A stretch of DNA of 64,000 nucleotides from Salegentibacter mishustinae (GTDB lineage: Bacteria; Bacteroidota; Bacteroidia; Flavobacteriales; Flavobacteriaceae), in contig NZ_LLKN01000002.1 in NCBI RefSeq assembly GCF_002900095.1, positions 1,550,001 to 1,614,000 of the forward strand, written 5' to 3'. Both the position numbers and the translations under genes were made by a program. Below the pieces are notes generated by a model. That model was given only the letters and a program-made list of their open reading frames with translations, searched no databases and had not been told where the DNA came from. Position 1 is the stretch's first letter. Each line of letters begins with the position of its first letter. Shown here piece by piece: positions 35,495 through 43,220 of the stretch.

Positions 35495-36325
35495 ATGCAA
35501 AACCGTGTAGCAAAACAATTTGAAGGATTTTTAAATACACCGGCTCTTTGGAAAAACTATTTCCAGGAAATTCAACAGTTTGAATTACCGGAAATAAATG
35601 ATCCGCTACAAAAACCTATAGCTGAAGATCTACCTTCCCTTTCTACTAATTTTGTAATGGGTAAAAGGGTAGAACGATTTTTTGAATGGTTAATTCGGCA
35701 AAATCAAGGCTATAAATTACTGGCAGTAAATATGCAGATTAGTCGGAATAAGATCACTTTGGGAGAACTTGATTTTCTATTAAAAAATCTTATAAACCAA
35801 CAGGTGTACCACGTAGAAATGGTGTATAAATTCTATGTTTACGATCCATCTTTTACCGCGGAAAATCAACGTTGGATTGGCCCAAACCGAAAGGATACTC
35901 TATTACAAAAAACCGAAAAATTAAAGGAAAAACAGTTCCCACTTCTGTTTAAACCTGAAACAAAAGAACTTCTAAGCTCCCTTAATTTAAATGCAGAAGA
36001 AGTACTTCAACAAAGCTGTTTTAAAGCCAATTTATTTGTTCCAGGAGAACTTCAGAATAAACAATTTTCAAAAATCAACAATGATTGTATCGCTGGAATT
36101 TGGCTTCATTATAAAGAGTTTAAAACTTCCAGTTACAAGAGTTTTCAATATTATGCACCTAAAAAGCAAGATTGGCCAATACTGCCGAAATACGGTGAAA
36201 CCTGGTTTAGTCATTCAGAAATAATACAACAAATAGAGATTTTATTCGAAAACAAAAAAGCGCCATTAATCTGGGTAAAAAAACCGGGAAATAATTATGA
36301 GCGATTGTTTGTAGTTTGGTGGTAG
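35495..36325 (+). CDS. DUF1853 protein
   Basis: A 276-aa soluble protein matching DUF1853 by its opening (KQFEGFLNTPALWKN), NFVMGKRVERFFEWLI, and the core TLGELDFLLKN followed by VYHVEMVYKFYVY. The spacing of Asp in GELDF, Glu in HVEM and Lys in VYKF resembles the D-E-x-K active site of the PD-(D/E)XK nuclease fold; this is inference. WIGPNRKDTLLQKTEKL is another conserved stretch. No biological role is known. It starts 11 bp after the permease gene. Confidence 0.82.
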   Translation: MQNRVAKQFEGFLNTPALWKNYFQEIQQFELPEINDPLQKPIAEDLPSLSTNFVMGKRVERFFEWLIRQNQGYKLLAVNMQISRNKITLGELDFLLKNLINQQVYHVEMVYKFYVYDPSFTAENQRWIGPNRKDTLLQKTEKLKEKQFPLLFKPETKELLSSLNLNAEEVLQQSCFKANLFVPGELQNKQFSKINNDCIAGIWLHYKEFKTSSYKSFQYYAPKKQDWPILPKYGETWFSHSEIIQQIEILFENKKAPLIWVKKPGNNYERLFVVWW

Positions 36326-36339
36326 TATCGTGCTGGATT

Positions 36340-36395
36340 TTCCGAATAGTTAAAGGAGATTATCTACCAGCATTTATAACTTGATTATCGACTAG
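36340..36395 (+). repeat. Degenerate family-2 repeat
   Basis: CCGAATAG, a spacer, ACCAGCATTTATAA and then CTTGATTATCGAC resemble the 3' half of family-2 copies, notably CCAGCATTAAATATCGACTA at copy C. Only the end is recognisable. Confidence 0.35.
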
Positions 36396-36411
36396 AATTA
36401 TATTATTCCAT

Positions 36412-36419
36412 TAAATTTG
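36412..36419 (+). promoter_or_regulatory. Candidate -7 box TAAATTTG
   Basis: TAAATTTG fits TAnnTTTG, 22 nt before the ATG of the cation diffusion facilitator gene. The nearest upstream TTG is 28 nt away, which is long for a -33 box. Confidence 0.4.
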
Positions 36420-36441
36420 CAATCCAAATCAAATTCCCAGC

Positions 36442-37320
36442 ATGAACCAGAACACAAGTGAAGCGATAAAAGCCTCCTGGCTTAGCATTTTTGGAAATGC
36501 TTTGTTAGCAATCGCTAAATTTGTAACTGGAATATTTGGAAATTCTTATGCGCTTATCGCCGATGCGATAGAGTCTACCACCGATGTTTTCTCTTCTTTT
36601 CTCGTTTTACTTGGCCTTAAATATTCCAGTAGGCCACCAGATGAAAATCATCCTTATGGTCACGGAAAAGCCGAACCGCTTATGACCTTTGCGGTGGTGG
36701 GATTTTTAGTGGTTTCAGCAACCGTAATTGCTTACGAGAGTATTCAGCATATACAAACCCCGCATAAAGTTCCGGAGCCTTACACCCTTATTGTACTTGG
36801 CGCAATTGTTATCATTAAAGAATATTTTTATAGAAAAGTATCTAAAAAGGGAGATGAAACCAAAAGCACTTCTTTAAAAGCTGATGCCTGGCACCACCGT
36901 AGCGATGCTATTACCTCTTTAATGGCATTTATAGGGATCTCTATAGCACTATTTATGGGTAAAGGTTATGAAACGGCAGACGATTGGGCCGCGCTCTTTG
37001 CTTCGGGATTTATTATTTATAACGCTTATCTTATTCTAAGACCTGCTTTAGGTGAAGTAATGGACGAGCATATGTATGATGATATGATTGGCGAAATCCG
37101 GGAAGTGAGTATTAATGTTCCCGGAGTTTTGGATACCGAAAAATGCAACGTTCGTAAAACCGGAATGATTTATCACGTAGATCTTCATATTATCGTGAAT
37201 GCTGAAATAAGTGTTAAAGAGGGCCACGATATTGCTCACAATGTAAAAAATGAACTCCTCGCTCATTTTCCTGAAATTTTCGACGTACTTATTCACGTAG
37301 AGCCGAATATAGAAATTTAA
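36442..37320 (+). CDS. Cation diffusion facilitator family transporter
   Basis: A 292-aa CDF protein of standard length with six membrane helices and a C-terminal metallochaperone-like domain. Metal-binding residues are in ALIADAIESTTDVFSSF (helix 2) and DAWHHRSDAITSLMAFIG (helix 5); HPYGHGKAEPLMTF joins helices 2 and 3. The Asp in helix 2 with HHRSD in helix 5 suggests Zn2+ or Fe2+/Mn2+ export, not resolvable by eye. It is monocistronic. Confidence 0.92.
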   Translation: MNQNTSEAIKASWLSIFGNALLAIAKFVTGIFGNSYALIADAIESTTDVFSSFLVLLGLKYSSRPPDENHPYGHGKAEPLMTFAVVGFLVVSATVIAYESIQHIQTPHKVPEPYTLIVLGAIVIIKEYFYRKVSKKGDETKSTSLKADAWHHRSDAITSLMAFIGISIALFMGKGYETADDWAALFASGFIIYNAYLILRPALGEVMDEHMYDDMIGEIREVSINVPGVLDTEKCNVRKTGMIYHVDLHIIVNAEISVKEGHDIAHNVKNELLAHFPEIFDVLIHVEPNIEI

Positions 37321-37425
37321 AGCAGCATCTTAAGAAAGTTTTAGCGTTAAAGCCCTGCTAAACCCCATTGGTTTATAGGAAAATCAACTTATCTTCATTA
37401 GTGAATTAACCAAAAAAATGAAATT

Positions 37426-38586
37426 ATGAGTTTGATAAATGATAAGGATTTGGAGAAATTAATGAACGTACAGGATAAAACCTGTGTTTCCATATTTATA
37501 CCTACCCAACGTGCCGGTAAGGAAGTTTTAGAGGAAAAAAATAAAACCCATTTAAAATCTCTTTGGAAAGAAGTTGGAACCCAACTTAAAGAAAAGGGAT
37601 TAAGTGAAGATAAAATTGCAAAAATAGGAAAGCCTATTGAAGCTTTATTGAGTGATAAATCTTTTTGGAGACATCAAAGCGACGGACTTGCGATTTTTGC
37701 GGCAGAAGATTTCTTCGAAAAATATACCCTTCCGGTAAACTTTGAAGCCCATACTTATATTTCCGAAGAATTTTACATTAAACCACTAGTTCCAATGTTT
37801 AATGAAGACAGCCGTTTTTATTTACTGGCGCTTCAATTGGAAGATGTAGAGCTTTATGAAGCCACAACTTATAGTATTGGAAAAGTAGAAATAGATGACC
37901 TGGTACCTTCAAGGTTAGAAGAACGGGTAGGATTTGACTATAAACAAAAACACCTGGACTTTAAAACACAGAATTCTGGCGGAGAAAATACAATTTTCCA
38001 CGGTCATGGTGGTGCTAGTGAAGAAGTACGGAAAGAAGAGATTAATAGGTACTTTAGAGCTATAGATAAAGGATTGGATAGCGTGCTACACGATGAAAGA
38101 GTTCCATTAGTAGTTGCTACACAAGACTATTTATTTCCTATTTATGAAAAAGTAAATACTTATAATCATTTATTTGAGAAGGTAATACCCGGAAACCCAT
38201 CAGATACCGATATGTTGGGCTTACACGAAAAGGCTCTTAAAATACTTGAACCTGAACTGGAAAAGACAAAAAGAGAAAAAACGAAGAAATTTAATGAATT
38301 GAATAATACCGATAATACCGGGGTTTCAGTAACCGATATTCTTCCTGCAGTTCAGCAAGGTAAAGTGGATACATTATTTCTGGAAAACCGAAGTGAAATT
38401 TGGGGAACCTATAATGATGAAAATATGAATGTAACCATTCACGACGATCAGCAAAATGGAAATTATTCATTAATGAACTGGGCTGCGAAAAAAGTCTTAA
38501 AACAAGGTGGTAATGTTTTTCTTATTCCAGAAGCACAAATGCCAGATAAAAATTCAAAAATAAATGCACTTTATCGCTTTAATTAA
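37426..38586 (+). CDS. Bacterial eRF1-like protein (baeRF family)
   Basis: A 386-aa soluble protein. CVSIFIPTQRAGKEV near the N-terminus, FWRHQSDGLAIFA near residue 85, and VPLVVATQDYLFPIYEKVN in the second half match my memory of the bacterial archaeo-eukaryotic release factor families (baeRF, around family 3). These are predicted to share the eRF1/Pelota domains and have been proposed to act on ribosomes under stress or toxin attack. A Gly/His stretch (IFHGHGGASEE) occupies a loop where eRF1 has its GGQ region, but no GGQ is present. The role is inference. Confidence 0.72.
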   Translation: MSLINDKDLEKLMNVQDKTCVSIFIPTQRAGKEVLEEKNKTHLKSLWKEVGTQLKEKGLSEDKIAKIGKPIEALLSDKSFWRHQSDGLAIFAAEDFFEKYTLPVNFEAHTYISEEFYIKPLVPMFNEDSRFYLLALQLEDVELYEATTYSIGKVEIDDLVPSRLEERVGFDYKQKHLDFKTQNSGGENTIFHGHGGASEEVRKEEINRYFRAIDKGLDSVLHDERVPLVVATQDYLFPIYEKVNTYNHLFEKVIPGNPSDTDMLGLHEKALKILEPELEKTKREKTKKFNELNNTDNTGVSVTDILPAVQQGKVDTLFLENRSEIWGTYNDENMNVTIHDDQQNGNYSLMNWAAKKVLKQGGNVFLIPEAQMPDKNSKINALYRFN

Positions 38587-38599
38587 TAAAGTATAACTA

Positions 38600-39165
38600 A
38601 ACCACTCTGCACTAAAAGTGCAGAGGTTCATTAATACTGGGGACTAAAAGTCCCCTTTACTATTCCAATATAAAATTGGAATTATCACTCGAATCACGCC
38701 GGTGATGTTCCAAGTATTCATTGACCATTTTATCGGTAATATTACCAGTACTCCAGACTCCATAACCACTTGACCAAAAATGTTGTCCCCAATAACGCTC
38801 CTTCAATTTTGGAAATTCTTGTTGAAGTTTCCTTGATGTACGACCTTTAAGTTTTTTCAATATGCTACTTACATTCAATTTTGGAGCATATTCGATGTGC
38901 ATATGAACGTGATCCGAACTAACTACTCCTTTAAGTATTTCTATACCTTCAGCTTCACATATTTGGATTAAAAGTTCACGACAACGAGTTTGAACATCTC
39001 CTCGGAGTACCTTGTAACGATATTTTGTAACCCAAACAATATGACACGTTAAATAACTAACCGTATGAGAGCCTTTTCTTTGATAACTCATAATACGAAA
39101 ATATAGATTTTTTCGCACTACTAAAGTGCTGCAATAAAATTGCAGGGTTTAAATCCCATTTTTGA
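38600..39165 (-). mobile_element. IS200/IS605-family element, tnpA only
   Basis: About 565 bp: a single tnpA flanked by subterminal hairpins. On the low-coordinate side are CTCTGCACT-AAA-AGTGCAGAG (38605-38625) and GGGGACT-AAA-AGTCCCC (38639-38655). On the high side is CTGCAAT-AAA-ATTGCAG (39129-39145) followed by GGGTTTAAATCCC. All three perfect hairpins have an AAA loop. Single-strand hairpins rather than inverted repeats, and no tnpB, are typical of the IS200 subgroup. Exact ends cannot be set without an empty site. Confidence 0.8.
38660..39091 (-). CDS. tnpA: IS200/IS605-family transposase TnpA
   Basis: A 143-aa Y1 HUH transposase. The HUH pair is seen in VVSSDHVHMHIEYAP, and the catalytic tyrosine is probably the one in DKMVNEYLEHH near the C-terminus. 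LTCHIVWVTKYRYKVL at the start and FWSSGYGVWSTGNIT are family signatures. I chose ATG at 39091 (MSYQRKGSHTV); an upstream in-frame GTG would add nine residues. It appears intact. It excises and inserts single-stranded DNA by recognising the flanking hairpins. Confidence 0.92.
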   Translation of the reverse strand: MSYQRKGSHTVSYLTCHIVWVTKYRYKVLRGDVQTRCRELLIQICEAEGIEILKGVVSSDHVHMHIEYAPKLNVSSILKKLKGRTSRKLQQEFPKLKERYWGQHFWSSGYGVWSTGNITDKMVNEYLEHHRRDSSDNSNFILE

Positions 39166-39183
39166 GACCAATCAAAAAAAAGG

Positions 39184-39208
39184 AAGACGGCTCTTAGCCG
39201 TCTTTTTT
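39184..39208 (+). terminator. Rho-independent terminator, probably of the baeRF gene
   Basis: Perfect 9-bp stem AAGACGGCT / AGCCGTCTT, loop CTT and a T run. The nearest plus-strand gene upstream is the baeRF-like gene, now about 600 bp away because the IS200-type element lies between. Confidence 0.75.
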
Positions 39209-39228
39209 ATACAAAAAAAGTATCTTTA

Positions 39229-39305
39229 CTCGATTATTGAGATTAAATGCTCTATTTCGAAGAGTCGGGATGTCTCGAAATCAAATTATATTTTATAATA
39301 TTCAG
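39229..39305 (-). repeat. Dispersed repeat family 2, copy D (inverted)
   Basis: Read on the minus strand it has AAATATAATTTGATTTCGAG, then ACATCCCGACTCTTCGAAAT and ends CTCAATAATCGAG. It combines the 5' part of copy A with the central CCCGACTCTTCGA of copy B, so it is the best bridge between copies. Confidence 0.65.
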
Positions 39306-39352
39306 GCTTTAGGAGCTTGCTTCAAAGTAGTTTACTTTAAACAACAGATTCT

Positions 39353-40093
39353 ATGGAAACCAACCTAGCGGTACTAATTGATGGCGATAATATTCCATCA
39401 GCATATATAAAAGAAATGATGGAAGAAATTGCTAAATACGGCAGTCCTACTATCAAAAGAATTTACGGCGACTGGACCAAACCTCATTTAGTAAAATGGA
39501 AAAATGTATTGCTGGAAAACGCTATTAATCCCATTCAGCAATATGGATACACTCAGGGAAAAAACGCTACAGATTCAGCGATGATCATCGATGCAATGGA
39601 TATTTTATATTCAGATAAAGTAGATGGATTTTGCCTGGTTTCCAGCGATAGCGATTTCACCAGGCTGGCAACACGACTGCGTGAAGCCGGAAAGAATGTT
39701 ATTGGAATTGGTGAGAAGAAAACACCCGAGCCCTTTATTGTAGCCTGCGACAGGTTTATTTATATAGAAATTTTAAAGAATTCTGATAAAGATAGTGACC
39801 AAAGCAGCGAAAAAGGTGGAAAAAGCTCTAAAAAGAAAAATGTAGATAAAATTACTCCTAAGGTTGTTCGTCTTATCTCCCAAACTATTTCAGATGTTGC
39901 AGATGAAGATGGATGGGCGTTTCTTGGCGATGTGGGAAGTTTACTTCAGAAGAAACAACCTAATTTTGATTCTCGTAACTACGGCTTTCAGAAATTAACT
40001 CCAATGATTCATTCAATAGATAAATTTGAAATTGAATCGCGTACCAACCAAAACAGTAAATTCAAACTTATTTACGTTAGAAATAAAGACTAG
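39353..40093 (+). CDS. NYN-domain (PIN-like) RNase with C-terminal OST-HTH/LOTUS domain
   Basis: A 246-aa protein. Residues 1-140 form a NYN domain with acidic residues in VLIDGDNIPS, KNATDSAMIIDAMDIL and GFCLVSSDSDFTRLA, the expected metal site of PIN-like nucleases. A Ser/Lys-rich linker (about 145-165) leads to an OST-HTH/LOTUS-like domain (VVRLISQTISDVADEDGWAF, then LGDVGSLLQKKQPNFDSRNY). This is the LabA/MARF1-type layout. It probably cleaves or binds structured RNA. It is monocistronic with its own terminator; the target is unknown. Confidence 0.87.
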   Translation: METNLAVLIDGDNIPSAYIKEMMEEIAKYGSPTIKRIYGDWTKPHLVKWKNVLLENAINPIQQYGYTQGKNATDSAMIIDAMDILYSDKVDGFCLVSSDSDFTRLATRLREAGKNVIGIGEKKTPEPFIVACDRFIYIEILKNSDKDSDQSSEKGGKSSKKKNVDKITPKVVRLISQTISDVADEDGWAFLGDVGSLLQKKQPNFDSRNYGFQKLTPMIHSIDKFEIESRTNQNSKFKLIYVRNKD

Positions 40094-40103
40094 TTAAAAA
40101 AAT

Positions 40104-40137
40104 AAAATCCCCTTTTATATCAAAAAGGGGATTTTTT
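40104..40137. terminator. Bidirectional rho-independent terminator
   Basis: 13-nt arms AAAATCCCCTTTT and AAAAGGGGATTTT with a 6-nt loop. It lies between the NYN gene and the convergent end of the his operon. Confidence 0.88.
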
Positions 40138-40159
40138 ATTGTGTGTTAAGTGCTATAAT

Positions 40160-40777
40160 CTAATGTCTTTTTTCTAAAACTTCGGCGATATCTTTTAAAG
40201 AGTATCCTTTTGCTTTTAGCAAAATTAAATAGTGAAAAAGTAAATCGGCACTTTCGTTCAAGAACAACTCTTCATTATCATCTTTAGCTTCAATTACTGT
40301 CTCAACAGCCTCCTCACCCACTTTTTGGGCAATCTTATTCATTCCAGCATCAAAAAGCGAAACCACATAAGAGTTTTTATCTTCTCGTAACTCAGGCTCC
40401 ACCTCACTCATTCTTTTGCGTTTGGCGATAATTCCTTCCAATTGAGAAAGAAAACCAAAATTAGGCTCGTTATCCTCTGCCCAGCAAGTATCTGTTCCTT
40501 TGTGGCAGGTTGGCCCTTCAGGATTAACCGAAATTAGCAAGGTATCATTATCACAATCATTTTTTATACTGACCAAATGAAGGTAATTGCCACTTTCTTC
40601 ACCTTTGGTCCATAAACGTTTCTTGGTCCTACTAAAAAAAGTGACTTTCTTGGTTTCATTGGTTTTTAAAAATGCTTCCTCGTTCATATACCCCAACATC
40701 AACACATTTTTAGTTGATGCATCCTGGATTATCGCAGGTACAAGTCCGTCGTTATTTTTATTAAAATCTATATTCAT
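40160..40777 (-). CDS. hisIE: Bifunctional phosphoribosyl-AMP cyclohydrolase / phosphoribosyl-ATP pyrophosphatase
   Basis: A 205-aa fusion. The HisI part (about 1-105) shows VLMLGYMNEEAFLKT, FFSRTKKRLWTKGEESGN and the metal-binding CDNDTLL and GPTCHKGTDTCW. The HisE part (about 115-205) has VGEEAVETVIEAKDDN and ADLLFHYLILLKAKG. It catalyses steps 2 and 3 of histidine synthesis. It is the last gene of the operon and ends at a strong terminator. Confidence 0.96.
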   Translation of the reverse strand: MNIDFNKNNDGLVPAIIQDASTKNVLMLGYMNEEAFLKTNETKKVTFFSRTKKRLWTKGEESGNYLHLVSIKNDCDNDTLLISVNPEGPTCHKGTDTCWAEDNEPNFGFLSQLEGIIAKRKRMSEVEPELREDKNSYVVSLFDAGMNKIAQKVGEEAVETVIEAKDDNEELFLNESADLLFHYLILLKAKGYSLKDIAEVLEKRH

Positions 40778-40794
40778 GTTTATTTTTTTAAAAC

Positions 40795-40839
40795 GTCATC
40801 CTGAATTATTTTCAGTGCCTGCCCCGATTTTTATCGGGG
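40795..40839. repeat. Truncated family-1 repeat with an extra hairpin, hisF-hisIE gap
   Basis: GTCATCCTGAATTATTTTCAG matches the left end of the 77-bp family, but the right half is missing. It is followed by CCCCGATTTTTATCGGGG (40822-40839), a perfect 7-bp stem. Confidence 0.6.
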
Positions 40840-40916
40840 ATCTAATATACCAGAGCAGAGAACAAAGATTTTTCTACTCTATTCTCTTTTTTCTCTTTTT
40901 TCTCTTTTCTTGAATC

Positions 40917-41672
40917 TTAAAGTCTAACTTCCACTCCATTTCTACGAAGTTCTTCTTTTAAATCTTTAATCTCGATTTCTTTGAAATGAAAAACACTGGC
41001 TGCAAGTGCCGCATCAGCTTTTCCTTCAATAAAAGTATCGCAAAAATGCTGCATATTTCCGGCACCACCAGAAGCGATTATTGGAATATTTAATTCTGAA
41101 GATAAAACTGCCAGGGCTTCGTTTGCAAAGCCTTCTTTGGTTCCATCGTTATTCATAGAGGTAAATAATATCTCCCCGGCACCACGTTCTTCAACTTCTT
41201 TAGCCCATTGAATTAAATTGATATCAGTTGGTACTTTTCCGCCAACCAAATGCACCAACCATTCACCGTTTACCTGCTTGGCATCTATCGCTACTGTAAT
41301 ACATTGACTCCCGAATTTAGCCGCAAGCTCATTAATTAGATCGGGGTTTTTTACTGCCGAAGAATTTATAGAAACCTTATCTGCACCATTTTTTAGCAAT
41401 ATATCCACATCTTCCACCGATGAAATTCCACCACCAACCGTAAACGGGATATTTACTTTTTCAGCAACCCGTCTCACTAAATTGGCAAGGGTTTTTCGTT
41501 TCTCTTCAGTAGCCGAGATATCAAGAAAAACCAATTCATCTGCACCAGATTTTGCATAGATCTCAGCCAGTTCCACGGGATCACCGGCATCGCGTAAATC
41601 TATAAAATTTACGCCCTTAACGGTTCTTCCATCTTTAATATCCAGGCAGGGTATAATTCGTTTTGTAAGCAT
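40917..41672 (-). CDS. hisF: Imidazole glycerol phosphate synthase, cyclase subunit
   Basis: A 251-aa (beta/alpha)8 barrel of normal HisF length. The start [20 protein letters not shown] is characteristic, with the catalytic Asp in PCLDI and its partner in [30 protein letters not shown] and [12 protein letters not shown] are the phosphate-binding loops. I chose ATG 41672; an upstream in-frame start would add 14 residues not seen in HisF. Together with HisH it makes IGP and AICAR from PRFAR and glutamine. Confidence 0.96.
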   Translation of the reverse strand: MLTKRIIPCLDIKDGRTVKGVNFIDLRDAGDPVELAEIYAKSGADELVFLDISATEEKRKTLANLVRRVAEKVNIPFTVGGGISSVEDVDILLKNGADKVSINSSAVKNPDLINELAAKFGSQCITVAIDAKQVNGEWLVHLVGGKVPTDINLIQWAKEVEERGAGEILFTSMNNDGTKEGFANEALAVLSSELNIPIIASGGAGNMQHFCDTFIEGKADAALAASVFHFKEIEIKDLKEELRRNGVEVRL

Positions 41673-41708
41673 TTTAAAAGTTTTGTATTGAATAAATACT
41701 TTTTGATT

Positions 41709-41720
41709 CCCCATATGGGG
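41709..41720. repeat. Palindrome CCCCATATGGGG in the hisA-hisF gap
   Basis: A perfect 12-bp palindrome followed by GGCTAGGGGGC. It lies just downstream of hisA's last codons in a 49-bp gap. Confidence 0.7.
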
Positions 41721-41721
41721 G

Positions 41722-42459
41722 CTAGGGGGCTATTATAAATTTCTCTAATTCTTTCATTTGGATACGGCCTTCGTAAATGGCCTTTCCTATTATAGTGCCT
41801 TCGCAGCCAAGTTCAGCCAGTTCTGGCAACTCGCTAAAGGTAGAGATTCCTCCGGAAGCTATAAGTTTTAGTTTTTTATCTTCTGATGAAGTTTCTTCCA
41901 GAATCCTCCGGTAAAGTTCAAAGGAAGGGCCTTCCAGCATTCCATCTTTAGAGATATCGGTACAAATTACATAGTTTATACCTTCTTCCTGGTATTCCTG
42001 AATAAAAGGGATCAATTCTTTATTAGATTCTTCCTGCCAGCCGCTAACCGCAATTTTTTCGTTATTCGCATCAGCTCCCAGGATTATTTTTTCCGAACCA
42101 AATTTCTGAATCCAGGATTTAAAAATATCTGGATCTTTAACCGCGATACTTCCACCGGTAATTTGGTGTGCACCACATTCGAAAGCGATTTGTAAATCCT
42201 TATCGGTTTTTAATCCGCCGCCAAAATCAACTTTTAGGTTGGTTTTTGAAGCGATCTCTTCCAGGATTTTATGGTTTACGATATTTTTTGATTTGGCACC
42301 ATCTAAATCTACCAAATGTAAATACTGAATTCCGTGTGCCTCAAAATTCTTAGCTACTTCTAGCGGGTTTTCATTATAAATTTTCTTGGTATTATAATCA
42401 CCTTTAGAAAGCCGAACACATTTACCTTCAATTATATCTATAGCTGGAATTATTCTCAT
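41722..42459 (-). CDS. hisA: ProFAR isomerase
   Basis: A 245-aa (beta/alpha)8 barrel. The N-terminal [20 protein letters not shown] carries the catalytic Asp, and the second is in [17 protein letters not shown]. The phosphate loops are [20 protein letters not shown] and [15 protein letters not shown]. It isomerises the aminoaldose ProFAR to PRFAR, step 4 of the pathway. It lies in operon order between hisH and hisF. Confidence 0.96.
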   Translation of the reverse strand: MRIIPAIDIIEGKCVRLSKGDYNTKKIYNENPLEVAKNFEAHGIQYLHLVDLDGAKSKNIVNHKILEEIASKTNLKVDFGGGLKTDKDLQIAFECGAHQITGGSIAVKDPDIFKSWIQKFGSEKIILGADANNEKIAVSGWQEESNKELIPFIQEYQEEGINYVICTDISKDGMLEGPSFELYRRILEETSSEDKKLKLIASGGISTFSELPELAELGCEGTIIGKAIYEGRIQMKELEKFIIAP

Positions 42460-42530
42460 TTAAAGTACGAAGTTAGAAGTTTTTTTATCTGTTTTTTGCA
42501 ACGAATGCACGAATATAATTTTTCGCAACG

Positions 42531-42557
42531 CCTCCTCCCCCTTCGGGGGTTGGTGGG
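42531..42557. repeat. Hairpin CCCCCTTCGGGGG in the hisH-hisA gap
   Basis: CCTCCTCCCCC-TTC-GGGGGTTGGTGGG, a very stable GC stem in an AT-rich genome, with no T run that would make it a terminator. Confidence 0.7.
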
Positions 42558-42558
42558 C

Positions 42559-43140
42559 TTATATTTTTAGAAAATTTCCCAGAATTTTCTCACCCGCATC
42601 GCTACTTTTCTCGGGGTGAAATTGTACACCATAAAAATTATCTTTCTGAATAGCCGAAGTATATTCTACTCCATACTCGGTTGAAGCTATAGTTTCTGCG
42701 CATTCCTTAACATAAAAACTATGTACTAAATACACGAATTCTCCTTCTGAAATTCCAGTAAACAACTCTGACCTTAAATCATAAATTTTATTCCACCCAA
42801 TTTGCGGAACTTTTAATTGGTTCTCAAATTTCACCACATCAGCATGAAAAATTCCAAGTCCGTTTGTATCTCCTTCCTCGCAATAAGTACACATTAACTG
42901 CATTCCGAGGCAAATTCCCAAAACCGGCTGTTTTAGTGTAGGAATCACTTTATCTAATCCCGTAGACTTTAGCATTTTCATTGCGCTGCTTGCCTCGCCC
43001 ACGCCGGGGAAAATTACCTTGTCTGCTGATTTTATTTCTTCGGCATCACTGCTTAAAATAGCCTCATATCCAAGTCGCTGTATGGCAAATTTGATACTTT
43101 GAATATTACCCGCTCCGTAATCTATTATTACAATCCTCAT
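42559..43140 (-). CDS. hisH: Imidazole glycerol phosphate synthase, glutaminase subunit
   Basis: A 193-aa class I glutamine amidotransferase. The catalytic triad is visible: Cys77 in PVLGICLGMQ, and His and Glu in GVQFHPEKSSD near residue 176. The N-terminus MRIVIIDYGAGNIQSI is typical. It supplies ammonia to HisF. It is separated from hisB by an 80-bp gap with a long hairpin. Confidence 0.96.
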   Translation of the reverse strand: MRIVIIDYGAGNIQSIKFAIQRLGYEAILSSDAEEIKSADKVIFPGVGEASSAMKMLKSTGLDKVIPTLKQPVLGICLGMQLMCTYCEEGDTNGLGIFHADVVKFENQLKVPQIGWNKIYDLRSELFTGISEGEFVYLVHSFYVKECAETIASTEYGVEYTSAIQKDNFYGVQFHPEKSSDAGEKILGNFLKI

Positions 43141-43157
43141 ATTCTATTGTTGAGTAT

Positions 43158-43207
43158 TAAGTATTGAGTTTTGATTTTCCTTAAAATATCAAATTACTCA
43201 ATACTTA
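43158..43207. repeat. Long imperfect hairpin in the hisB-hisH gap
   Basis: Perfect 12-bp outer arms TAAGTATTGAGT (43158-43169) and ACTCAATACTTA (43196-43207), with inner arms TTTGAT and ATCAAA. It lacks a T run, so a terminator role is unlikely. Confidence 0.7.
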
Positions 43208-43220
43208 TATCTAAAATCTT

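Noticed and set aside
41673-41714. Longer hisF start
   Set aside because: HisF begins at [12 protein letters not shown]; the 14-residue extension covers the intercistronic gap.
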